Positions 5,124-10,933 of a DNA stretch of 10,933 nucleotides are shown piece by piece. Every line of letters starts with the position of its first letter. Position 1 is the stretch's first letter. The notes below the pieces were generated by a model. The model was not told the origin of the DNA. It ran no database searches and worked only from the letters and a program-made list of their open reading frames with translations. The stretch spans positions 1-10,933 of the forward strand of contig CAKSQL010000048.1 in assembly GCA_934486735.1 (NCBI GenBank), written 5' to 3'. This stretch comes from an uncultured Clostridia bacterium (GTDB lineage Bacteria; Bacillota; Clostridia; UBA1381). The position numbers and the translations under genes are program-made.

Positions 5124-5179
5124 AAATCCGGGTTGCGGCAAAGAACTGTTAAATCACAGTGCCGCAACTCGGATTTTTT
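5121..5179. terminator. Bidirectional terminator between galK and the XRE gene
   Basis: AAAAAATCCG (5121-5130) pairs with CGGATTTTTT (5170-5179) and, after one mismatch, GTTGCGGCA (5132-5140) pairs with TGCCGCAAC (5160-5168). This gives 19 bp in all, with a small inner CTGT/ACAG pairing possible in the 19-nt loop. Six A and six T flank the stem, so U-tracts follow it on both strands. On the minus strand it lies 18 nt after the galK stop codon; on the plus strand it faces transcription from the regulator gene. Confidence 0.94.
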
Positions 5180-5197
5180 AATTTTCGGGTGCCGGGA

Positions 5198-6481
5198 TTA
5201 ATCGGTCAGTTCGCATCCGCCGAGGGGACGAATTGAAAGAACATGACACATACCGGAGCCGAGAACGTTCTCGATTTTTGTTTTGAACTCATCAAGCATG
5301 TCAAACGGAACAAATGCCTGGACGGTTCCGGCAAAGCCGCCGCCGTGAACGCGGTATGCTCCGCGGTCGCCGAGTATTTCGTCGCACAGCGCGAGAGTGA
5401 GCGATACCGCCTGCTGATGAGGCATGCTTGCGGCATACACGTTTTGCAGATACATATATGAAGAATATCCCGATTTTTTAATCATATCGCAGAAAGCTTC
5501 AAAATCATCGTTTTTGAGCGCTGCCACTTCATCCTGAGCGCGCTGATTGTCGTTGAAGAAATGCATTGCGCGCAGGATTGCCCTGTCGTCATCGACAGCT
5601 TTTCTCACCTCGGCAAGACGATTCATAAATTCCTCGGGGGCGATTTCTCTCAGATAATTCTTGCCGAAGAAGTTTGCAACCTTTTTCATTTCGACAGTTA
5701 TGCCTGCATACTCGGAGGTAAGGTCGGCATGGTCTGCGCCCGAGTCGATTATGCAGAGCGCGTGACCGCTTTTGGGGAAGTTGAAGTCAACTTTATTTAT
5801 AATCGGCTTCTCGGTGTCGGCAAAATCGATTGCGACAACCGCCCCAACGGATGATGCCATCTGGTCCATAAGACCGCTCGGTTTTCCAAAGTACACATTT
5901 TCGGCATACTGACCGATTTTTGCGATTTCCACCGCGTCAACCTCGTTGTTGGCAAAAAGTCCGTTTACAATGTTGCCGACAAGTACTTCAAATGCAGCAG
6001 ATGAGCTCATTCCTGAGCCTTTCAGAACGCTTGAGAGAGTATACGCGTCAAATCCGTGCAGCTCATATCCCATGTCGGAAAACTTTTTCAAAATTCCGCG
6101 TATGAGCGAGATTGCTTTTTCGTATTGCGATTCGTCAACTTCAAGATTGTCGAGGTCGATTTCGTCCATGGGATAACCCTTTGATTGGATTCTTACAATG
6201 TTTGTGCCGTTCGGAGCTGCTGCACCGATGACATCGAGGTTAAGGCTTGCAGCGAGTACGCAGCCGTGCTGATGGTCGGTGTGGTTTCCGCCGATTTCGG
6301 TTCTTCCCGGAGCCGAGAAAAGTCTCATCTCGTCAGCGCTGCCGAAGGTTTTTTCAAAACCGTCAATAACCTCGAGAAATCTGTCGGCATATGGCTTGCT
6401 GTCGTCGCAGGCGTACATATATGTAAGCTTTGAATCAAATGCACCCTCGGATAATTTTTTCTTAAGTTCTGTTGTTTTCAT
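5198..6481 (-). CDS. galK: Galactokinase (GHMP kinase family)
   Basis: This encodes a cytoplasmic GHMP-superfamily kinase that should phosphorylate galactose to galactose-1-phosphate with ATP (Leloir pathway). The three GHMP motifs are present: APGRTEIGGNHTDHQHG (57-73) with the catalytic-type R60, the phosphate loop KGSGMSSSAA (154-163), and VHGGGFAGT (378-386). The expected catalytic Asp is D206 in GLMDQ. At 427 residues it is longer than the 382-residue E. coli enzyme, mainly through an N-terminal extension of about 45 residues. The usual GEHTDY is GNHTDH here, so the Glu that contacts galactose is Asn (N66). An AAAGGA ribosome binding site lies 9 nt before the ATG. A weak promoter candidate is ATGACA (6564-6569), 18 bp, TATATC (6540-6545). 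No galT or galE is in the window. Confidence 0.9.
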   Translation of the reverse strand: MKTTELKKKLSEGAFDSKLTYMYACDDSKPYADRFLEVIDGFEKTFGSADEMRLFSAPGRTEIGGNHTDHQHGCVLAASLNLDVIGAAAPNGTNIVRIQSKGYPMDEIDLDNLEVDESQYEKAISLIRGILKKFSDMGYELHGFDAYTLSSVLKGSGMSSSAAFEVLVGNIVNGLFANNEVDAVEIAKIGQYAENVYFGKPSGLMDQMASSVGAVVAIDFADTEKPIINKVDFNFPKSGHALCIIDSGADHADLTSEYAGITVEMKKVANFFGKNYLREIAPEEFMNRLAEVRKAVDDDRAILRAMHFFNDNQRAQDEVAALKNDDFEAFCDMIKKSGYSSYMYLQNVYAASMPHQQAVSLTLALCDEILGDRGAYRVHGGGFAGTVQAFVPFDMLDEFKTKIENVLGSGMCHVLSIRPLGGCELTD

Positions 6482-6557
6482 GTGTGATTTTCCTTTCTTA
6501 TTTGAATTTTATAATAAGCGGCTCTGCCACATATTTTATGATATATTTCAAAATACT

Positions 6558-6579
6558 GCCTGCTGTCATGTCCGCAGGC
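6558..6579 (-). terminator. Possible weak terminator after folD
   Basis: GCCTGC (6558-6563) pairs with GCAGGC (6574-6579) around a 10-nt loop, 36 nt beyond the folD stop codon. A short T-rich stretch (AGTATTTTG) follows on the minus strand. A second GC-rich hairpin (GCGGC-AAAA-GCCGC, about 6596-6609) lies immediately after the stop codon without a U-run. Termination here may be partial, which would leave galK joined to the folD operon. Confidence 0.35.
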
Positions 6580-6614
6580 GGAATTTTTACAGTAAGCGGC
6601 TTTTGCCGCCGCAT

Positions 6615-7463
6615 TTACTTTGCTTGAATTATTGCTGCCTTGACGGTATTTCTCATAAGCATGGCTATTGTCATCGGTCCCACTCCGCCGGGAACGGGTG
6701 TGATTGCCGCCGCTTTTTTTGAGGCGGACTCAAAATCAACGTCGCCCACAAGCTTTTTCTCGGCGATTCGGTTGATGCCGACGTCAATAACGACCGCACC
6801 TTCCTTTATCATATCGCCGGTTATAAAATTAGGCTTTCCGACAGCTGCAACCACTATATCGGCGCGGCTTACGGCTTCTTTTAAGTTTTTTGTCCTCGAA
6901 TGACATATCGTCACCGTTCCGTTTTCGTGCAAAAGCAGCATCGCCTGCGGCTTGCCCACAATATTGCTCCTGCCGACAACGACACATTCCTTGCCTGCGA
7001 CCTCAATTCCGGATTCGTGGATAAGCTCCATAACTCCGGCAGGTGTGCATGGGACAAAATCGTAGTTGCCTATCATGATTTTTCCCACATTGACAGGGTG
7101 GAACGCATCCACGTCCTTTTTGGGGTCTATCGCATTAATGATATTTTCTTCGTTTATATGTTTCGGCAGCGGCAGTTGAACCAATATTCCGTTTACCTCG
7201 TCTTTTTTGTTCAGCGCGTCAATCAGGGCCAGAAGCTCCGCTTCGGTAGTTTCCGCGCCGAGTGCGTGTTCCTCGGAATATATCCCAAGCTCCTCGCAGG
7301 CTTTCTTTTTGGAGTTTACATAGACTCTGCTTGCAGGGTCGTTTCCGACTATTACCACTGCAAGACCCGGGAATATTCCCTTTGTTTTAAGCTCTGCAAC
7401 CTCGTCTCTAAGCTCCGACTTAATTCTTGCCGAAACCTCTTTTCCGCTTAGTATTTTTGCCAT
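6615..7463 (-). CDS. folD: Bifunctional methylenetetrahydrofolate dehydrogenase / methenyltetrahydrofolate cyclohydrolase
   Basis: FolD interconverts 5,10-methylene-, 5,10-methenyl- and 10-formyl-tetrahydrofolate in the cytoplasm, feeding purine synthesis, fMet formation and, in some anaerobes, the acetyl-CoA pathway. The 282 residues match the family length. Features seen: SRVYVNSKKKAC with the active-site Y48 and K52, VQLPLP (95-100), KDVDAFHP (116-123; the family usually has KDVDGFHP), the Rossmann segment VVVGRSNIVGKP (161-172), and PVPGGVGPMT (256-265). I chose the ATG at 7463 over the one at 7472 because AAAGGA is 8 nt from the former and abuts the latter. The first 44 nt overlap the end of ygiQ in another frame, so the genes are cotranscribed and probably translationally coupled. 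Confidence 0.96.
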   Translation of the reverse strand: MAKILSGKEVSARIKSELRDEVAELKTKGIFPGLAVVIVGNDPASRVYVNSKKKACEELGIYSEEHALGAETTEAELLALIDALNKKDEVNGILVQLPLPKHINEENIINAIDPKKDVDAFHPVNVGKIMIGNYDFVPCTPAGVMELIHESGIEVAGKECVVVGRSNIVGKPQAMLLLHENGTVTICHSRTKNLKEAVSRADIVVAAVGKPNFITGDMIKEGAVVIDVGINRIAEKKLVGDVDFESASKKAAAITPVPGGVGPMTIAMLMRNTVKAAIIQAK

Positions 7464-9312
7464 TTTTACCATCCTTTCTTGAATTGGAATTGCTTTGTTT
7501 TCGTGATGAGTTGAAATTCTGCTTCGGAGGTCGGATAAGACATTTCGCTCCGAAACCTATCAAATCGGTTCTACCTGCAAGCTCGAGAGCCTCTCTCACA
7601 AGTTTGTAGTTGTCCGGATTTTTGTATTGCAGCAGCGCACGCTGCATTGCTTTTTCCTTGTATGTCTTGGGCACATAGACCGGTTTCATGGTGAACGGGT
7701 CAAGTCCTGTGTGGAACATGCAGGTCGAGATTGTGCCCGGGGTTGGATAAAAGTCCTGAACCTGCTGCGGATTTATGCCATGCTCTTTGAGATATAATGC
7801 AAGCCTTATCGCATCGTGCAGTGTGCTGCCGGGATGGCTCGACATCAGATAGGGTACAAGATATTGTTTTTTTCCGATCTGTTCGTTTATTTTGTAGAAT
7901 TTGTCCGAGAATCTGTTGAACACATCGTTCGACGGCTTGCCCATGTATTTAAGCACGTTGTCCGATATATGCTCGGGCGCGACTTTCAGCTGACCGCTCA
8001 CGTGATGCTTGCATAATTCGTAGAAAAATTCGTCATTTTTGTCATTTATCAGATAGTCAAAGCGTATTCCGGAGCGGATGAATACTTTTTTTACTCCGTC
8101 AATTGCGCGCAGCTCGCGCAAAAGCTCCAGATATTCGCTGTGGTCGATGTCCATATTCTTGCATGGAGACGGAAAAAGACATTGGCGGTTTTTGCATGCT
8201 CCGAGTTTTAATTGTTTTTTGCACGCAGGTTTTCGGAAGTTGGCGGTCGGACCGCCGACATCGTGGATATAGCCTTTAAAATCCGGCTCCCGAACCATCT
8301 GTTTTGCCTCGTTCACAAGCGATTGGCGGCTTCGGGCGGTGACTATTCTGCCCTGGTGGAATGCAAGTGCGCAGAAATTGCAGCCGCCGAAACATCCGCG
8401 CGAACCGGTGAGACTGAATTTTACTTCTTTTATTGCTTCGATGCCGCCGTATTTTTCGTAGCATGGGTGGTAGTTTTTCTGATACGGCAGTGAATAAACC
8501 GCGTCAAGTTCCTTTGTTTCAAGCGGCGGCATGGGCGGATTTTGTATAAGATACTTGTCCCCGTGCTTTTGCACCACCGTTTTGCCGATATAGGGATTTT
8601 GCTCGTAGTATTGTATGCGGCAGGATTCCGCATATTTTTCCTTGAAATCGCGGCATTCCTCAAAAGAGGGGATTTCAACCGCGTTGTTGTATATAGGCTC
8701 ATTCGCAAGATAGCATGTCCCGGGAATCTGAGTGATTTCGTGTACCGGAATCCCGGCATTTAACGCATTTGCGATTTCCACAACCTGCTTTTCGCCCATT
8801 CCGTACATAAGAATATCGGCGCGGCTGTCAAGCATAATTGAACGGCGTATCTTGTCGTCCCAGTAGTCGTAATGCGCAAACCGTCTCAGACTTGCCTCGA
8901 CACCGCCGATTAAAAGCGGTATGTCGCCGAATGCCTCTCGGACTCGGTTGCAATAGACTATAACCGCGCGGTCGGGACGCTGCCCCGATTTGTTTCCGGG
9001 CGCGTATGCATCGTCGCTGCGGCGTTTTTTGCTCGCGGTGTAGTGATTCACCATACTGTCGATGTTGCCGGAGGATACCAAAACTCCGAGACGCGGTCTG
9101 CCGAGCTTTTTAAAATCGGCTGTGCTGCGCCAGTCGGGCAGAGGAACGATTCCGACCCGATATCCGTTTTTTTCAAGCACGCGCGATATTATCGCATGCC
9201 CGAAACTGGGGTGATCCACATATGCTTCTCCCACGATATAGAGAAAGTCAAGCGTGTCCCATCCGCGTTTTTTCATATCTTCTTTTGTTATCGGTAAAAA
9301 ATCATTTTTCAT
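7420..9312 (-). CDS. ygiQ: YgiQ family radical SAM protein
   Basis: This is a 630-residue member of the YgiQ (UPF0313) radical SAM family, whose reaction is not known to me. The N-terminal domain (about 1-270) carries the family blocks GEAYVDHPSFGHAIISRVLE, SSGNIDSMVNHYTASKK and LIGGVEASLRRFAHYDYW. The radical SAM core follows with C307-x3-C311-x2-C314 (CFGGCNFC), which should bind the 4Fe-4S cluster. A second cysteine cluster (C364, C373, C378, C384) may hold another metal centre. The C-terminal part (about 515-595, DFYPTPGTISTCMFHTGLDP) is the usual DUF3362-like region, then a basic low-complexity tail. The frame is open to a GTG at 9369, but family members start near the ATG at 9312. No Shine-Dalgarno is visible there; the ftsK stop is 10 nt upstream, so reinitiation is likely. 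Confidence 0.95.
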   Translation of the reverse strand: MKNDFLPITKEDMKKRGWDTLDFLYIVGEAYVDHPSFGHAIISRVLEKNGYRVGIVPLPDWRSTADFKKLGRPRLGVLVSSGNIDSMVNHYTASKKRRSDDAYAPGNKSGQRPDRAVIVYCNRVREAFGDIPLLIGGVEASLRRFAHYDYWDDKIRRSIMLDSRADILMYGMGEKQVVEIANALNAGIPVHEITQIPGTCYLANEPIYNNAVEIPSFEECRDFKEKYAESCRIQYYEQNPYIGKTVVQKHGDKYLIQNPPMPPLETKELDAVYSLPYQKNYHPCYEKYGGIEAIKEVKFSLTGSRGCFGGCNFCALAFHQGRIVTARSRQSLVNEAKQMVREPDFKGYIHDVGGPTANFRKPACKKQLKLGACKNRQCLFPSPCKNMDIDHSEYLELLRELRAIDGVKKVFIRSGIRFDYLINDKNDEFFYELCKHHVSGQLKVAPEHISDNVLKYMGKPSNDVFNRFSDKFYKINEQIGKKQYLVPYLMSSHPGSTLHDAIRLALYLKEHGINPQQVQDFYPTPGTISTCMFHTGLDPFTMKPVYVPKTYKEKAMQRALLQYKNPDNYKLVREALELAGRTDLIGFGAKCLIRPPKQNFNSSRKQSNSNSRKDGKNGKNTKRKRGFGKN

Positions 9313-9322
9313 ATTATTAAGC

Positions 9323-10933
9323 TTATTCGGGCAGGTCGTCGGTGCTGATTCTTGCGCCGAACACTTCACGCGGCTTGCTGCCGTTTGCGCCCGAGATGAT
9401 TCCTCTTGCTTCCATTTGGTCTATAATTCTGCCTGCACGCGCATAGCCTACCTTGAGACGGCGCTGTACCATCGCTGTCGAAATCTGCCCCAAGTGATAT
9501 GCAAGCTCGATTGCCTGCGGCAAAAGCGCGTCCGCATCGTCTGCCTCGTCCTCGTCGGTCACTCCGTTTTCGCCTGTGGAACAGCGTTCGATATGATCCG
9601 CAAGGTCCTCGGAATAGTGCGTAACCTCGGTATTTTCCTTTATATAGTCAACTATGCTTTCAATTTCCGCATCCGACACAAAAGCGCCCTGCACACGCAG
9701 AGGGGTGTTGAGTCCGGACGGATAATAGAGCATGTCGCCTTTCCCCAAAAGCTTTTCAGCGCCGCCGCGGTCAAGAATTGTTCGGCTGTCCACCTGGCTC
9801 GAGACCGCGAATGCGATACGGCTGGGGACATTTGCCTTGATAAGACCGGTGATGACATCGACCGACGGACGCTGCGTTGCAACAATCAAGTGTATTCCTG
9901 CGGCACGCGCGAGCTGAGCCAGACGGCAGATAGCGTCCTCGACCTCCTTTGCGGCAACCATCATCAGGTCGGCAAGCTCGTCTATTATAATCACGATTTT
10001 CGGCAGCGGCTGCTCGCCGTTGTCCTTTTGGTGCTTGTTGTAGCCTTCAAGATTTCTCACATGCGTTTCGGCAAAGAGCGAATATCGTTTCATCATTTCC
10101 TGCACTGCCCAGTTGAGCGCACCGGCGGCACGCTTCGGGTCGGTGACAACAGGAATGAGAAGATGCGGAATACCGTTGTATATTCCAAGCTCCACAACCT
10201 TTGGGTCAACCATGATTAGCTTGACCTCCTCCGGCTTTGCCTTGTAGAGAATACTTGTTATAATTGTATTTATGCATACGCTCTTACCCGAACCGGTTGA
10301 GCCTGCGATAAGAACGTGCGGCATTTTTGCAATGTCGCCGACAACCACATTGCCGCCGATATCCTTTCCGAATGCGACCGCAAGCTTTGATTCCGCGTCC
10401 TTGAATTTTTTGTTTTCGAGAATTTCCCTTGCCGATACCATCATGACGCTTTTGTTCGGCACTTCGATTCCGACCGCGGCTTTTCCCGGGACGGCAGCGA
10501 CAAGGACGGTCGGTACGGCAAGTTTCCAGGCGATGTCCTCGGCAAGACCGGTGATTTTTGATAATTTAACTCCGGTTTCCGGCTGGATTTCGTAGCGTGT
10601 TACGCTCGGTCCCTGTGTCACCTGCAAAAGCTTTGCGTCGACGTTGAAGTCGTTCAGCACCTCCATGAGCTTCTGCGCCGTCTCGCGCATTTCCATGCGC
10701 TTGTCGGCTGATACCGGCGGAGCGGCTTTTAAAAGTCTCATCGGGGGGAATTTGTATTCCTTGACCTCCGCGGCTATTGCTCCGTCTATTTCGGAATGTA
10801 TTTCGTCACGCTCCGCGGTGGTTATGGGCTTTGCCTTTTCCTCCTTTGCTGCGGATTTTGCGGCAGGTGCATCGGGAGCAGCGGGATTTTCGTCCGTCGT
10901 TTCGGGAACGGGTTCTTCAGACCTTGCGGCAGG
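9323..10933 (-). CDS. ftsK: FtsK/SpoIIIE DNA translocase (C-terminal part, cut by the window edge)
   Basis: This is the C-terminal 536 residues of an FtsK/SpoIIIE-type hexameric ATPase that pumps double-stranded DNA at the division or sporulation septum. The frame is open to the right edge, so the membrane-spanning N-terminus lies outside. In visible numbering: an Ala/Pro/Glu-rich linker (1-50), the alpha/beta domain beginning EYKFPP (58-63), Walker A GSTGSGKS (211-218), MVDPKVVEL (241-249), Walker B IVIIIDELADLMM (313-325), ATQRPSVDVITGLIKANVPSR (352-372) and a winged-helix gamma domain (about 469-524, QRRLKVGYARAGRIIDQM) that in this family reads KOPS/SRS DNA motifs. All ATPase residues are intact. 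It is the first visible gene of the ftsK-ygiQ-folD operon. FtsK and SpoIIIE cannot be separated from this part alone. Confidence 0.96.
   Translation of the reverse strand, partial: PAARSEEPVPETTDENPAAPDAPAAKSAAKEEKAKPITTAERDEIHSEIDGAIAAEVKEYKFPPMRLLKAAPPVSADKRMEMRETAQKLMEVLNDFNVDAKLLQVTQGPSVTRYEIQPETGVKLSKITGLAEDIAWKLAVPTVLVAAVPGKAAVGIEVPNKSVMMVSAREILENKKFKDAESKLAVAFGKDIGGNVVVGDIAKMPHVLIAGSTGSGKSVCINTIITSILYKAKPEEVKLIMVDPKVVELGIYNGIPHLLIPVVTDPKRAAGALNWAVQEMMKRYSLFAETHVRNLEGYNKHQKDNGEQPLPKIVIIIDELADLMMVAAKEVEDAICRLAQLARAAGIHLIVATQRPSVDVITGLIKANVPSRIAFAVSSQVDSRTILDRGGAEKLLGKGDMLYYPSGLNTPLRVQGAFVSDAEIESIVDYIKENTEVTHYSEDLADHIERCSTGENGVTDEDEADDADALLPQAIELAYHLGQISTAMVQRRLKVGYARAGRIIDQMEARGIISGANGSKPREVFGARISTDDLPE

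Noticed and set aside
6900..7451. 183-codon plus-strand open frame opposite folD
   Set aside because: It lies wholly within the folD and ygiQ ends on the other strand, and its composition (Cys, Phe, Arg, His rich) is that of an antisense shadow.
9254..10219. 321-codon plus-strand open frame opposite ftsK
   Set aside because: It is antisense to the conserved FtsK motor domain, has no ribosome binding site or recognisable domain, and is rich in Cys, His and Arg as expected for a shadow frame.

Overview
The window looks like a chromosomal segment from a Gram-positive, low-to-moderate-GC bacterium, most likely an uncultured gut-type member of class Clostridia (Bacillota). The reasons are strong AGGAGG-type ribosome binding sites, consensus TTGACA/TATAAT promoters, intrinsic terminators with U-tracts, an rplM-rpsI pair with a Firmicutes-style leader, and Firmicutes-like versions of FtsK/SpoIIIE, YgiQ and galactokinase. 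This taxonomic call is an inference from gene content, not from a marker search. All genes except one are on the minus strand.

Reading in the direction of transcription (right to left): the right end holds the C-terminal 536 residues of an FtsK/SpoIIIE DNA translocase, then a YgiQ-family radical SAM protein 10 nt downstream, then folD, whose start overlaps ygiQ by 44 nt. These three form one tight operon. After a 133-bp gap comes galK (galactokinase), which ends in a long bidirectional terminator. A small XRE-type regulator is the only plus-strand gene; it faces galK and is divergent from the next gene. Between the regulator and galK lies a 128-bp stretch bounded by about 21-bp inverted repeats, with a possible 32-codon ORF.

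The most unusual part is 2816-4650. It holds a 468-residue secreted protein of unrecognised family with four diverged copies of a W...[YF]P[HY]...DG motif and two dockerin/EF-hand-like loops. The gene has a perfect consensus promoter (TTGACA-17-TATAAT), a leader of about 270 nt that can fold into a branched structure flanked by a 21-nt repeat pair, and a divergent XRE regulator with operator-like palindromes around the promoter. A regulator-controlled, surface-secreted protein with a structured leader is the best candidate here for something not yet described.

Downstream of it on the minus strand are a secreted CE4 polysaccharide deacetylase, a HAD-family phosphatase (phosphoglycolate-phosphatase type) with its own consensus promoter, and the rplM-rpsI operon with its own strong promoter, ending in a terminator at the left edge. 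Apart from the secreted protein module, the window is housekeeping: ribosome (L13, S9), one-carbon metabolism (FolD), sugar phosphorylation (GalK) and chromosome segregation (FtsK).
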